Part shown: piece by piece, positions 35,020 to 52,259 of the stretch
Layout of the letters: every line of letters begins with the position of its first letter
How positions within the stretch are numbered: the first letter of the stretch is position 1
Assembly (NCBI GenBank): GCA_965153355.1
Contig: OZ231127.1
Coordinates: forward strand, 56,544,001 to 56,608,000
Direction: 5' to 3'
From: Flaccisagitta enflata
Taxonomy: Eukaryota; Chaetognatha; Sagittoidea; Aphragmophora
Length of the DNA: 64,000 nt
The notes under the pieces: model-generated
Database searches by the model: none
Told to the model about the DNA's origin: nothing
The model's input: the letters and a program-made list of their open reading frames with translations, nothing else
Position numbers and translations under genes: made by a program

Positions 35020-35830
35020 AAAAGCAAGGCAGATCAAAGTTGGAAAATTGAAGCGCAAAAAATGTCAAGATCCTTGCTATCCTTCTTCATGCGTCTACGC
35101 TTTTCGTAATATGAACGGTTCCCCACCTCGCGGGCTCTGTCAGTGCCTGCAATATTACTACTGTACCAAAGAGTTTCAAAGAGCAATATTTTGAGTTTTC
35201 GCACCCGGATGCATCCTTCACAAAAAGTAACGCGGGTTAACAATATAGGCGCGGACGGTTGGGTGGGGGCGTACAACCGCCCCCACCACACACACACACA
35301 CATTACAAGTTTTTAAACCGCAGCATCTTAAACGCGACGGAGCAGCTTCATAATTTTTGAGATGGTGATAACATTTTGAATTTCTGACTTAGCAAAAAAA
35401 TCAGAATTAAAAAAAGTTAATTTTTGTGTCCGCAGCATTAATTTTTGTGAACAGTATTCTAATACAAATTGATCAATAACTTTTTACAATGATTCTTATT
35501 AGAACTTTAAAAATGACTTTATTTTTCATCATTTCATCTGAATTTTTCAAAGATTAAGAAAATATAAATGATATTTGACCCATCAAAAAAATCAGAACTC
35601 AAAAAAGTTATTTTTGTGGCCACAGTAATGATTTTGAAACAAGGGAGTAAAATCAGCTTTTGATAAAACTTTTTTACCAACTTCAACTTTTTACAGTGAG
35701 CTCATTTTTTCAACTAGTCTCACAATTTTTTAGGTGGAAATAGTTCATCAAATTTCCGACTGAACAAAAAAATCGAGACTTAAAAATGTTGATTTTTGCA
35801 CTACTTTTTGATGATTTTACTGAAAATGTG
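35020..35830. other. Non-coding gap with a dispersed phrase
   Basis: AAAAAAATCAGAACTCAAAA- and TTTTTGTGGCCACAG-like words occur at 35395, 35590 and 35770, and again (one inverted) at 38310 and 38520. This probably marks old foldback elements. Confidence 0.5.
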
Positions 35831-35897
35831 CAAAATTATCTCTTAAACACCTTTCGTCCCAGTTCTTGGCGCTCGCTAGAAACACGCCCTGATTGTT

Positions 35898-36025
35898 TTG
35901 CGTGTGTGTGTGTGTGCTTGTGTGTTTGTGTGTGTGTATGAGTGTGTTTGTGTGTGTGTAAGTGTGTGCGTGTGTGTTCTGTGTGTGTGTCTATGTGTGT
36001 GTGTCTGTGTGTGTGTCTGTGGTAC
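35898..36025. repeat. Imperfect (GT)n microsatellite
   Basis: GTGTGT with TT, AT and CT interruptions. Confidence 0.92.
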
Positions 36026-36869
36026 AGAACTGTTTGACATTGCAATGGCAATGCATTGATCCAATTTATTGAATCAAATTTATTGTGTGTGTGCGTGTGG
36101 CATGCTTTTTTCCATCCCTTACTTCTGTCGGAGGAGCCTACTCGCAAACATTTTGCATCCATTGTTGCAGTCCTTTACACTTTTGAGGCGCAATATCAAA
36201 GTATCACTCAATGGACGAAAGCATTTACTCATTCATCCTTCATTCCTTCAATTAATCATTCAATCAATCATTCATGTATTCAATCAGTCAATCTTCCATA
36301 CTTTCATTCAGGTCTACGCTTGATTCACGCATCGACCATTGGAGTCGTTTTGAAGGAAACGAACAATGAAGGCAAAGAACAACGGCGATGAAGGAGCAGA
36401 ACAACAAAAATGAAGTAAAAGAACAACCATGAGGAGGACGAAGATGAAGGCGGTGAATGACGGCGATAAAAGGGGAAGGAAAAGAACAACAGCGACAATC
36501 ATAGAGAAGAACTATGATGATGAAGAAGAGGATCAATGGCGATAATGGAGAGGAACAATTAGGGGAAAAACCGAGGACGAGGAGGGAGAACAATGATGAT
36601 AGAGAAAAAGGACACTGATTGAGAAGAACACAGCAAAAACAAAAGAGCGACAACAAAACAAAAAAAAAAAGACAAATGAGATTTGATATTTGCCTGTTTT
36701 TTTTTTTTTTTAAATGACTGTTTCAATTTTGTTTCATACATGAATTTTTAATCTGAGGAACCTAATCTCATGAATTTTATCTTAGCGAATACTTCATCCT
36801 TTGATCACTGCAAAAACCGCCATGCCAGAACTAGGTCATAAAGCTCAGGTCGCGGCTGTGCTGCGTAGT

Positions 36870-37750
36870 TAGGTTGCTCAGGCCGCGATTAAATCGCTTC
36901 GGCCGGGATTAGGTTGTTGAGGATGGGATTAGGTTGTTGATGTTGGGATTAGGTTGTTGAGGCCAAGATTAGGTCATTGAGGCTGGGATAAGGTTGTTGA
37001 GGCCAGGATAAGGTTGTTAAGGCCGGGATAAGGTTGTTGAGACTGAGATGAGGTTGTTGAGGCCGGGATAAGGTTGTTGAGGCGGGGATTAGGTCCTAGA
37101 GGCTGGGATCTAGTTGTTGAGGCCGAGATTAGGTTGTTGAGGCCAGGATCAAGTCGTTGAGGCCGGGATTAGGTTGTTGAGGCCAGGGATTAGGTCGTTA
37201 AGGTCTTTCAGGCCCCTGGATTAGGTCTTTCAGGCCGGGATTAGGTTGTTCAGGCCGGGATTAGGTCATTCAGGCCGGGATTAGGTTGTTCAGGCCGGGA
37301 TTAGGTCGTTCAGGCCGGGAATAGGTTGTACAGGCCGGGATTAGGTCGTTCAGGCCTGGGTTAGGACGTTCAGGCTGGGATTACGTTGTTCAGGCCGGGA
37401 TAAGGTCATTCAGGTTGGGATTAGGTTGTTCAGGCCGGGATTAGGTTGTTCAGGCCGGGATAAGGTCGTTCAGGCAGGGATTAGGTGGTTCAGGCTGGGA
37501 TTAGGTCCTTCAGGCAGGGATTAGGTCATTCAGACTGGGTTTAGGTTGTTGAGGCTGGCATTAGGTCGTTCAGGCTGGGATAAGGTCGCTGAGGATGGGA
37601 TTAGGTCGCTTATGCCGCAATTAGGTCGCTGAGGCAAAAATTAGGTCACTGAGGCCTGAATAAAGTTGCTGAGGCCGCGAATAGGTCGCTGAGGCCAGGA
37701 TAAGATCAAAGAGGCCGGGATTAGATCGCTGAGGCCAAGATTTGGTCGCC
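36870..37750. repeat. 20-bp minisatellite, about 43 units
   Basis: Unit TTAGGTCGTTCAGGCCGGGA. The variant GTTGTTGAGG is enriched in the first third, GTCGTTCAGG in the middle, and GTCGCTGAGG at the end, so variants are clustered by position. Confidence 0.95.
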
Positions 37751-37969
37751 CACGCGGCCATGCTGCTTTCTGCGATACTGCAATGTGTGAGGTGTGGCCA
37801 TAATGCATCACGCACAGTTGAAACACGTCATGCGTGGCCGTAGGGTGTCACGAGCCGTTGCATAATATCACGCATGTTGCTGATATCAAATATTAGTACT
37901 CCCGCATCGGGAGGCTTTTCTTGGACTTATTTTATCTTATGTTTTACTTAACACAAAGGTATTCAAGTT

Positions 37970-38047
37970 GTTGAGCTAGTCCAGTGGTAGCGTGATAGAC
38001 TCTGAAATGGAAGGTCTGGAGTTCGAATCTCATTGAGTCATATCTTT
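37970..38047 (+). tRNA. tRNA-like sequence (probably a pseudogene or SINE head)
   Basis: An A box TAGTCCAGTGG and a B box AGTTCGAATCT are correctly spaced, and a T6 run (38043-38048) follows, as for Pol III units. The acceptor arms do not pair and the T stem has mismatches, so a working tRNA is unlikely. Anticodon not assignable. Confidence 0.45.
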
Positions 38048-38332
38048 TTTCACCCGTTTGAGGCCTACTGAAAGGGTTGAAAACGAGCAGAGCTGCTGAA
38101 AATATTTTTGAAGTTTTTTGACTAACTTCCCGTCAATGGACTGGGCAATGGGCACAGATTTATGATCAGTTCACGGTCTTTTATCAACTGAATTTTTTGT
38201 AGAGAAATAAAGGGTAAAATGCATTCTGCCTTAAATGAAATAATTTTTTGAAACGGGGGCAATTTTTTTCATGTGTGTGATAGTTTCACAATTTATTGAC
38301 CTGCTGCAAAAATCAGAACTCGAAAAAGTGTA

Positions 38333-38420
38333 TTTTTGTGTATTTTGTGTATTTTGTGTATTTTGTGTATTTTGTGTATTTTGTGTATTTTGTGTATTTT
38401 GTGTATTTTGTGTATTTTTG
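38333..38420. repeat. 9-bp tandem repeat (GTGTATTTT)n
   Basis: About nine near-perfect units inside a degenerate foldback region (AACTCGAAAAAGTG at 38318, inverted at 38514). Confidence 0.93.
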
Positions 38421-38872
38421 TGCCAAAAAAAAAAAAGCAAAAAAAAAGTGATTCGGCAGTTTATATTTGGATGCCTTTCACAAAAATTGATGCCACAGGT
38501 ACATTTTTAGACTTTTTCGAGTTCTGATTTTTTCTCTGAGCCAGAGATTTACAGTTTTATTACCACCTAAAAATTTTTTGAAGCTAGTCAAAAAATTGAA
38601 CTCAGGGGAGGGGTTTGAATAGGCGGCCATTTTTATTGACGCCATGGTTATTCAGATTTTGTCTAACTCACTATTTTTTAACTATTTACCTTTTTTCCCC
38701 CTTAACAAAGAAATCCACCGTCGTTTTTCGCTTTGAAATTGAAAGTTGCCATTACTATAAATGCACTTCCATTTTCAGGCTGGGTATTGCCTTTGGAAAA
38801 AGCGGGAGAATCCATTAGGTGCTTTTTTTTTTCATCTGCGTCTTCCTCTCTTTTTGTTTCCTTTCCTTCGTC

Positions 38873-38931
38873 TTCTTCTTCTTCTTCTTCTTCTTCTTCT
38901 TCTTCTTCTTCTTCTTCTTCTTCTTCTTCTT

Positions 38932-38960
<29 letters not shown>
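38873..38960. repeat. (CTT)n microsatellite
   Basis: Pure CTT over about 88 bp. Confidence 0.97.
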
Positions 38961-38962
<2 letters not shown>

Positions 38963-39064
38963 AATTTGATTTCAGATGGCAAAATTGATTTCGTCTCTTA
39001 ACTTCTAAAACTTACCTCAGGGAGTTTAGAGCGATTTCTGCTCACTACCAGCATTTCCCGTACT

Positions 39065-39076
39065 TGAGAGAGAGAA

Positions 39077-39119
<43 letters not shown>

Positions 39120-39200
39120 GACAGAGAGAGACAGAGAGAGACAGAGAGAGAAAGACAGAGAAAGACAGGGAAAGACAGAGAAAGAGAGACAAAGAGAGGC
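39065..39200. repeat. (GA)n/(GACA)n purine-rich repeat
   Basis: GAGA, then GACA tetramers, then GACAGAGA octamers. Confidence 0.92.
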
Positions 39201-39882
39201 TTTGACCATCATTGTTGTATAATACTATATACATGGTCATCATTGATCAAAAAATTCTGGATTTATGAATGACATTCAAAGGGTTTTGGGCGCATCCAGC
39301 TCCAGTCCAATTCCTATTCGAGTCCTCCAACGCCAGACAAAAAGGAAAAAAAAAAAAGAATAATAAAGAAAAATGGCAGATACAGAACGATATTTGCGAA
39401 CCTCCTTTGAAATGTCGAAGGCAGCCTTTCTCCCTTTATTTTCTATTTGCATGGAATTCAGACTCATCTCACTGTCGACTCGCTTTACAGCTACCAAACA
39501 CACCACCTTACCGAAGTCCCAGTTAACACATGCTGAAATCACAACCATTGCAACTACAACACGTCGATTATTCGTGCAAAAAAAAAAAAAAAAAACAAAA
39601 AAAAAAACAAAAAAACAAAAAAAAAACATTAACTAGAAAATGGTTTTAAAAACAAAGTTTTTCCTCTGTATTTGCCTTAGAATATTTTGGACGCACATTA
39701 TTCTATCGAGTAACCAATGAGATCTTCAACCGCAAATGCCCTGTGGTATCATTTGCCATAAGCCTCAGTTGTGACATAGGTTGTGATTGACTCATTCTAT
39801 ATTCAATTTCCATTCTGTCAATTCGGCTTTCATGTAACTTCTCAACCTGCACTCGTTAATTACTCACCTGTTGACATGTTTT

Positions 39883-40088
39883 AATCGCTGGCTTAGCGAC
39901 TCTATAAGAAGGTGTGTACGTGGGTGGGTATGTAAGTATGGAGGTCTGTAACGGGGAACTTTAGATGACGCGAAATCGGCTGAAATGATGATTTCTGTAC
40001 ACTTCAGCCCTTGCCCACCATCACTAATGCCCACCAACATTTCTGCCCCTGCCCACCTACAGTATCGCCCCGGCTATGCCCGGCCTTG
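39883..40088 (+). mobile_element. Structured repeat copy, degenerate
   Basis: Begins AATCGCTGGCTTAGCGACTC, then TATAAG; ends CCCGGCCTTGTT. It has GGGT/ATGT-type tetramers instead of GTCY, and shares GATGACGCGAAATCG with the copy at 12233. Confidence 0.7.
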
Positions 40089-40409
40089 TTTCTTTTCTCG
40101 TTGCTTTTCCTTTCCCCTCTCCCCTCCCCTTCCCGATTCCTTAATCCTCCTCATACCGTTAAGTCTCTTCTTTTCATTTTTGTTTGACAAGAGAAAAAAT
40201 AGCAACGTCACAATTAGGTGCCGCACGAAACCAGTCCAAGCGAGCTCTGAGGAAAACCAGAGACGGCTGCGTCGGTTCTTCTATCGCGGACTTGTGTGTG
40301 TGCTTCGGCCTCTCTTTCTAGGTGGTAGTACTCCACCCTAATTGGTTTCGTTCAAGCGCTGTCAAGAGGACAACAAAAACAACCGCAGCAGGGAAACCCG
40401 TGGTAAGAA

Positions 40410-40653
<244 letters not shown>

Positions 40654-40829
40654 GAGACAAACCATTGTAGAACCAACATTGCTCGACCAGAAACCAGGAT
40701 TGGTTTTCTTTTGCGTGTGCGCTGTTTTCCTTTGTCCCACTCGCCTAAGCCCGGTCCCAGACCTGGTCGGATTTCATCATGCAATTGCGAATACTCTTTT
40801 GTAGAGCCTTTCTGTCGCCTTTCAGTCTA

Positions 40830-40892
<63 letters not shown>
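40830..40892. repeat. (CT)n microsatellite
   Basis: About 60 bp, pure. Confidence 0.96.
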
Positions 40893-40895
<3 letters not shown>

Positions 40896-41265
40896 GGAAG
40901 AGGTGTTGCGTATAGTGTGTACACGTAGAATGACATTTACATCTCTGCAATCTGCTCCTGGCACATCTATGATTGATTTCATTGCGCCCCTATGTTTGCT
41001 CGATCCTCACCTTTTAGCCGTCTGTTTGTTTTTCTGTATAGTCTTTCCTTGGTTTGTCCGTTCCATGCCGAAGGGATGTCAGTGAGATGAGCGTATGTAG
41101 ACAGTGTCAGTGTCCTTTTCAAACTTTCAAATTTTCTGCCTTCAACTTTGCTCCGACTGTGTTTTGGTCTCCTCGGTTTTCTAATTTATAAGCATCTGTC
41201 CTGACCTATTTCTACAAGTGTGTTTATCTCTTTTTCTGTCTTCATCCGTTAGTCTGAACCAAATT

Positions 41266-43620
<2,355 letters not shown>

Positions 43621-43622
43621 GA

Positions 43623-44220
43623 CACTGTGCCTTCAAAATAACTCTGAGTGAAAAATCACATAACTTTGGGTTTTCCAACAGTTTTGTGTAGTATTAGTAT
43701 AAAGAATCATATTTCAAGCAAAATTATAATTATTATCCAAGCGTTTTTTGAATAATCTTGAAGATAAATTCATTTTAAATGTGGATTCTGCTGAGATGTA
43801 TTGACTTATTTTCTGATTCCATATCGTCAATCCTTATAAAATTCTTTTTCAGTTAATAAAACGCATTGTATACTTTTGTAAAAAATGAAAGTTTTTATTC
43901 TATTTTGTTAGCATTTCAAAAATATAACTGTCCCTCAAAAAATGAAAACTTTGATTTTTTACCAAAGTGTAGAGTAAAAAGTGAAAAGGAATTTTGCAAG
44001 GATTAATAATACATGATCAAAATATGAGTCAATATAACTCAGTAGAATGTACATGAAAAATGGTTTAATTTTTTTTAATTTTTAAAAATTCTTAAAAAAC
44101 ACTTGAAGAACGATTTTATTTTTACTACAAATATGTCATCACACCCTCATACTATACAAAACTGCAGAAAAACCCATAGTTATGTGACTTTTCACTCAGA
44201 ACTGCATTGAAAGCACAGTG
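43623..44220. mobile_element. CACTG-family foldback element with TTGA duplication
   Basis: CACTGTGCCTTCAAAATAAC, then ATCACATAACTTTGGGTTTT, mirrored at 44160-44220. Both flanks are TTGA (43619-43622, 44221-44224). A 4-bp duplication and CAC ends suggest a CACTA/Chapaev-type origin, which is inferred. 598 bp, no ORF. Confidence 0.88.
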
Positions 44221-44699
44221 TTGAGCCTTGTTAGCCTGGTGACTTTCTACTATCAAGACAACAACAAGGTAGATCTAACAGCATATTGGAGGCGGCCGTA
44301 TTGCCATGCTGACTCAGATATTCAAGAATGTAGCTGTTGACAACAGCCTGTTGTGAATATACAACACAGTTTAAAAAAAGCACCTGCTCTTCCTCGTCCT
44401 CCTCCTCCTCCAACTCACCTCCGCCCCACTAGTCGCTGGGTCAACTTCACCTCCATTTGTACTTGCGTTCGCCATGGAAATTTAAAATTTAGCTATGAAA
44501 ATGTATGATGTGTGTGGAGACAACGGTCGATATAGGCAGCGGAAAAGGTACAGGCATTCATCGTAGGTGGCTAATTCGCTTCCAACATAAATCCAACATA
44601 AATCGCACTGGATCACCGAACGTTCGCGAATTGTATCATTCACTATTTCACTCCTTTTCCCCATGATCATGATATAACTTTTTCCATCCTTACGTCTGT

Positions 44700-46735
<2,036 letters not shown>

Positions 46736-46739
46736 GTCT

Positions 46740-47160
46740 TTTTCTCAACCATTCACATCTTTCTAATTCATCATCCATCTATCCTTTGCATCATTTTTTG
46801 CCCATCCTCCCATCCTTCCATTCTTGTCATCATTCTCCCACTGTCCCATCAATCTCCCTGTTCATTCATAGATCCCCGAGCGATTTTTTTTTCGTGAATC
46901 CATGCATAATTTCCTTTTTCTACCATTTAATTGTTTTTTTCTTACCATTTTTTAACTTATTTAGCCTGCCATCCTTGAATCCCAGCATCCATCTATCCTC
47001 CCGTCCCTTCATCCCTCCATCCCTCAATCCTTTCCTCCTTCCCTTCTTCCATCATTCCAACCTCCCATCCTTCCGGCCTCTCATTTTCTCCATCCTTCCA
47101 GTGATATTCACCCCATCCCTCACTCCTGGCCTTTCTCTCCTTTCTATCTATAGACTCGCT
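46740..47160. repeat. Degenerate pyrimidine tract (CATC/CTTC)n
   Basis: Irregular CATC, CATT, CTCC and CTTC words. It produces a false 244-codon open frame at 46576-47310. Confidence 0.8.
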
Positions 47161-47804
47161 TGCTCTATATACCCGCTTACCAAATCACCCATCCTCATAT
47201 ACAGTCCGCATTTCTCTGAGCAGGCAAGAAATTCCGGGGCCAGAAAAGTGACGCTGCTTATTATTTACAACCGACACTCGAGTCTTGGGCCGTCCAACGA
47301 TAAACTATAAACTATGATATGCTTGGAAAGTGAACGCCTGCCGCCTCGGACCCGACTCGGTATTTTGGACAACCTCAACGTCATCCAAAGATAAACTGCC
47401 TTCCTTACAAAACTTTATAAACAAAAAATAAAAGATAAAGAAGAAGAAAAACCAAGAATAAGAAAAGAAGAAATTGAATGTTCTGTAACGTGAACGGGAT
47501 ATACAAAGTCGTAAAAAAGAATCACGCACAAAGTTTCACGGACATTTTTTTTTCCTAAACGAGTCGCACATTTTCTAAATTAAAATATTCCCGGTTGATT
47601 TTCGTTTCTTTTAATCTCGCCTTCACAAGTAACAAAAAAGAAACAAAAATGTATTCGATTACATCACGAGTAAAGGCTAAATTTACCAAACTGCACAAAT
47701 CCAAAGGTAAAGCCATTTCATGACCAACTTATACTTTGTTTTCTTCCTTTTTGGTATTTACCGTTACCATAAATACGTTTTCATAAGAAAGTAAGAAGTT
47801 TTTT

Positions 47805-47930
47805 AGGTACGCCAAAGCACCTCTATAACTAGCTGTGTCCGTCTGTCTGACGGTTGGTTAGTTGGTTGGTCGGTAATCCATTCGTTTGACGATCGATACG
47901 GCGCACCTACTCGGCCTACTAGGCCTTATT
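47805..47930 (+). mobile_element. Structured repeat, short copy
   Basis: 5' hairpin AGGTAC-GCCAAA-GCACCT, a short GGTTGGTT core, 3' arm CGGCGCACCT (47899-47908), terminal hairpin GGCC-TACTA-GGCC. Subfamily of the 22316 copy. Confidence 0.87.
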
Positions 47931-48520
47931 TTCCTTCATGTGGCGCTGGGACCAGAACAAAACAATATCGGAAAATCGATAAAAAGAAAAGCTCCACACG
48001 AAAAGGGTTGGTCGATATGATTCTCACAAATGGCAAAAAAGTTGCACTTTTCCCCCATTTCGACTAATACACAACACAATCGATGATGGTTTCGACTTTC
48101 GACCCTCTCTTTCAGTTGTCAGTTCTTACATGAGTTGGCCACATTCAATTTTTCGGCTTTTATTCTGCCTTACTGACCTCGCCGAGTCGTGATGGACAGA
48201 CGCTGCTGTTTACAGTTAAATCGTGCTCTAGCGGATTTCAAGAGACAAATTAATTTCATTTGTCACAGATAGAATACCAGGATAGGCAACCAGGTTGAAG
48301 AGAATGAAGATTTGTATCAGTTACTAGCAGGTCTAATAAAGCGGGGTTTGACTGTACATCCGTTCCTCCTTGACGCACTTTTTCACTCTTCTACATCGAT
48401 ACAAACGGAGGGAGCGAATGATGGAGCGTAGGGTGGATTAGCAAAGCCTCCTTTAGCGTCGCTAGTCCGTGACTAAGAAGGATAACCCTGGTAGTCGCGG
48501 GCGTGGGGCAGGGGCGGAAA
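47931..48520. other. Gap with a pogo-like MITE end
   Basis: AAAGCGGGGTTTGACTG at 48341-48357 matches the pogo-like right end; the left end was not found. GTAGTCGCGGGCG at 48491 is a scrap of the structured family. Confidence 0.5.
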
Positions 48521-48539
48521 TCACCGTAACGCGACGCGG

Positions 48540-48758
48540 GGTCACAATATCGTTGCGGACGGGTGAGTAGGGACATCCAACCCCCATCCACACCCAAACC
48601 CCCACTCCACTCAAAAAAGAGTATCAAAAACGCTGTTTTTTTTTCACTGTTTGACTCGATCACCATGGACCAACGGACGGGCGGACGAACGGACGGATGG
48701 ACGGAGGGACAGACGGACGGACGGACAAAGCCTCTTACAAAGTTGCATGTCCGCAACT
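48540..48758 (-). mobile_element. Structured (GTCY)n repeat copy
   Basis: In the family direction: AGTTGCGGACATGCAACTTT, GTAAGAGGC, a core of CCGT/CCGTC units, 3' arm GTCCGCAACG (48551-48560), then GATATTGT instead of the usual GGCC hairpin. Confidence 0.82.
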
Positions 48759-49056
48759 AAAAAGAAGTTCTTGATCGACCGACCGACCAACCGAAAACTG
48801 GCCAAAAGAGTTATACGTCCACCACTAGAAATACATAGCTCGCGATGCGGTTCTCCCTTTGCCTTTTTATAAATTTCTGAGAACTTTCTGGAGGGAAATT
48901 TGGATTGCCGTTTGGAGGAGAAGATGTAAATATTTCGTTTTTGTGTGTTGATAAATCATCTCCGGGTCGACCTCCGTGTTTCTATTTTGAATTCCTGTAT
49001 TTGTAAGGGGGTAGGCTTGTCTGTCCGTTGGCCGTAGCAAGTTTGTTACTTACCTC

Positions 49057-49271
49057 AAATAAGGCCGGATACACGGCTAGCCAAGCCGCGTGCTGTGGGC
49101 AGTGGCAGCGATAAAAACAGGCTAACCAAGCGTTAGGGCAGGAGCTGTAAAGCAGAAACCGCTCGTAAACGCCACAAAGCTAAGTGTTACCTACCGACCG
49201 ACCGACCAACCGAGCGACCATCCAACAGTCATGACAGTCATACCAAGTTATAAAGTCGCGAACATGCGACT
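49057..49271 (-). mobile_element. Structured (GTCY)n repeat copy
   Basis: In the family direction: AGTCGCATGTTCGCGACTTT, a GGTC core (49194-49218), 3' arm GCACGCGGCT, end CCGTGTATCCGGCCTTATT. Confidence 0.85.
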
Positions 49272-49435
49272 AAAAAGCGGGGAAATAACGTAACAAACAC
49301 ATTGGTTGTAAAGATGGCCCTACCCGATTTAAAGGAGAAAAATTCCCAGGTTATCATTGGAGGAGAGTAACGTCATCGGTTTTATTTTCCTCCCTAGAAA
49401 TCGATTCCATCACTCGCTTTGACAGTCCGTCGATC

Positions 49436-49885
49436 GATCTGTCCATCAGACCTCTCAAACCTGAAATCTGCTCTCCCAGGCTTGAAATCCACCCTCTCAG
49501 GCCTAAAATCCATCCTCTTAGGCCTGAAATCTGCTCTCTCAGTTCTAATATCTTTCCTCTTAGGCCTCAAATCTGACCTTTCAGGTTTAAAATCTGTCCT
49601 TCCGCGCATCAGATCAGTGTTCTTGGACCTCAAATCTGGCTTCCCAAGTCTCTACTCCGCTCTCAGGCCTTATGTCTGCTTTCTTGAGCTTAAAATCTGC
49701 CCTCAGGCTAAGGCTGAAAGGACGGATGGACAGACTAACAAACAAAAGTCCCCCTGTGTTCTACAGGGCTTCGTTCCCTTCGGGGACACTGCCCTGCTTT
49801 CTCTCACTCCAATTCACAATCATGCAAAGCCGGGCAATGGGTATCGCTGAGACGCTGACCACATATTGCCCTTGGGCGAGTGGTT
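49436..49885 (+). mobile_element. GGGCAGCGG-family foldback, right part with 21-bp array
   Basis: Tandem units CTCTCAGGCCTGAAATCTGC (49440-49720), then the right arm AAGTCCCCCTGTGTTCTACA, GGGCTTCG, CGGGGACACTGCCCTGC, then the 3' module ending TATTGCCCTTGGGCGA. The matching left arm is not seen. Confidence 0.75.
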
Positions 49886-50180
49886 AATTGATAGTCTTGC
49901 CATATGTCTTGAAAGCGTATCTTTGGGAACGCCGTTGTCGAATCATAAGGTCGACCCCGTTATGAGAGTTTCGATGAGTGATTGATAAAGATTGAACATT
50001 AATCGTCTTGTTGCTCTTGAAATGCAAGTTAAAGTCCGCAAAACCGCGGATTTTGCTGATCAGTCAGTCTGTCAGTCAGTCAACAATCACGCTTTCGACT
50101 CTCTCTTTCTGTCATTTTCTTTGTGTCTTTCAATCCGTCTATTTGCTATTTTCATGTCTATCTGTGTATCTGCTTGTCTG

Positions 50181-50183
<3 letters not shown>

Positions 50184-50240
<57 letters not shown>

Positions 50241-50241
50241 T

Positions 50242-50289
<48 letters not shown>
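50184..50289. repeat. (GT)n(CT)n compound microsatellite
   Basis: (GT)n 50184-50243, (CT)n 50244-50289. Confidence 0.96.
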
Positions 50290-50293
<4 letters not shown>

Positions 50294-50624
50294 CTCTTTC
50301 TCCTTCTCTAATCCTTAGAGTTGCTCAACGAATCTTTCTCTCTCTCTCCTTCCGTCGTTTAACTCCTAAGTATATTTTTAGATGCGTCCTTGACTCCTTC
50401 GGTGAGTCGTTTTCCTTGCGTAAACGAGCATAAATCGATGCAGTTAAGGCAAAACGAGAGAGAGAGAGGAGAGTTATCATGCTGACCGTCGCGTCGCGTC
50501 GTTGGTCACTGAAATAAGCCGACCCTCATTTCCGTGTCGATCTGACATTTAAACTTCCGCAAACTCACACGCGTATGCACCTGAGCGCGCGTACTCGCAA
50601 ACACACACATGCACACACACGCAC

Positions 50625-50625
50625 G

Positions 50626-50675
<50 letters not shown>
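50625..50675. repeat. (CA)n microsatellite
   Basis: Preceded by mixed CACG units from 50600. Confidence 0.94.
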
Positions 50676-50678
<3 letters not shown>

Positions 50679-50679
50679 T

Positions 50680-51490
50680 CAAGAGTTCATGCAAGTACGC
50701 GCACGCATGCGTGTGCTTTTTGGCTTATCCCATACACTCAATCTCATTTCGGTCACATTTGTATATTCTGGCTGTTTCAGAACTTTATTACGATACGTAT
50801 CAACACTATAAAAGTTTAATAAACTTTCACCTTGAATGTATGTTATTCTCGCAAGGAGGCAGTATATGAAATGAAAATACGCTCTCCATTTTTCCTCTCG
50901 CCATTTCTATGTCTTCATGCCACTTCCTTTTCCATCTATCGCACAGGGCGCCATATTCATTTCTTATTCATTTGAATAAGATTCTTTATTCGTAATGGGA
51001 AACAATACCTCTAAAATACCAAACCTTGCCCCCTGCCCGCCTTCATTCCCACACTCTTGGATAGGGGCGGTTGGTGTTGGGGTGCAATGCAATGGGTGGT
51101 GATTAGGGATCGATCGCGCGTCGCGTGGGTACATTCTGCTCTTGGATAGGCGTGGTATGGTGCTTTGGTTGACTGGGTCGTGATAAGAGATCGATCGGGT
51201 GTCGTTTAGGTCCATCATACACCTCTACCCCTTACCACCGAAGCCCAAAACTTCAGGACTGCGTTGAGATTCCTCAAGTTTTCCCGGAAAAGATAACCTT
51301 CAACTCAGTCGTTCCCGTTTATCGCTTCCTCCATTCTCCTGTTTTCTTCCCCCTTTTCACCTTTTCTTTCATCCTTGATTATACTTTCACCTTTCACATT
51401 CGCCTGCTTTCTTCTTTTACTTCCTCTTTCTTTTCTTTTTCTTTTCTTTTCTTTGCATTGGCAAATTCTAGGCTTAATTTCTTATCTGTG
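50680..51490. other. No feature recognised
   Basis: 51060-51230 has an imperfect direct duplication (GATCGATCG[CG]G[CT]GTCG words at 51108 and 51190). Confidence 0.5.
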
Positions 51491-51491
51491 G

Positions 51492-51597
<106 letters not shown>

Positions 51598-51747
51598 CTT
51601 TTTATCGTCCCTCATCGAGTTTGGCTTCAGACCCTCGAGTGACAGCTCCATGTTTTTCCCATGAATGACATTTTTTTTCTTCTCTTTTTTGTCAGTCTCT
51701 TATTCTCTCAACTTTTATTTAGATTAATATGTTGCTTATGTTAAAAG

Positions 51748-51858
<111 letters not shown>

Positions 51859-52053
51859 TTGACATCGTCGTCATCGTCGTCGCTATCTAGGATTTTATGC
51901 TCCCATGTTTGTTTTGTGTTTTGTTTCTGGGGTCGCTAATCTGATATATTGCGACCACGTACGTTCTTTTTGCTACATTTACGCATGCGTGATTGTGTCT
52001 GCTTGGTCTCTTGTGCCTCTCTGCCCTTTGTCCCTCCCTCCTTCCCTTTCTGT

Positions 52054-52057
<4 letters not shown>

Positions 52058-52148
<91 letters not shown>
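52058..52148. repeat. (CT)n microsatellite
   Basis: Followed by GTCT/GCCT tetramers to 52225. Confidence 0.97.
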
Positions 52149-52152
<4 letters not shown>

Positions 52153-52259
52153 TTTTTCTGTCTGTCTGTTTGTCTGCCTGTCTGTCTGTCTGTCTGCCTG
52201 TCTTGCTGTCACTCTGTCTGTCTGTCTGCCGTTTGCCGGTCGGTCAGCTGATCGATTGA

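Noticed and set aside
36870-37750. CRISPR-like array
   Set aside because: Units are head-to-tail without unique spacers, so it is a minisatellite.
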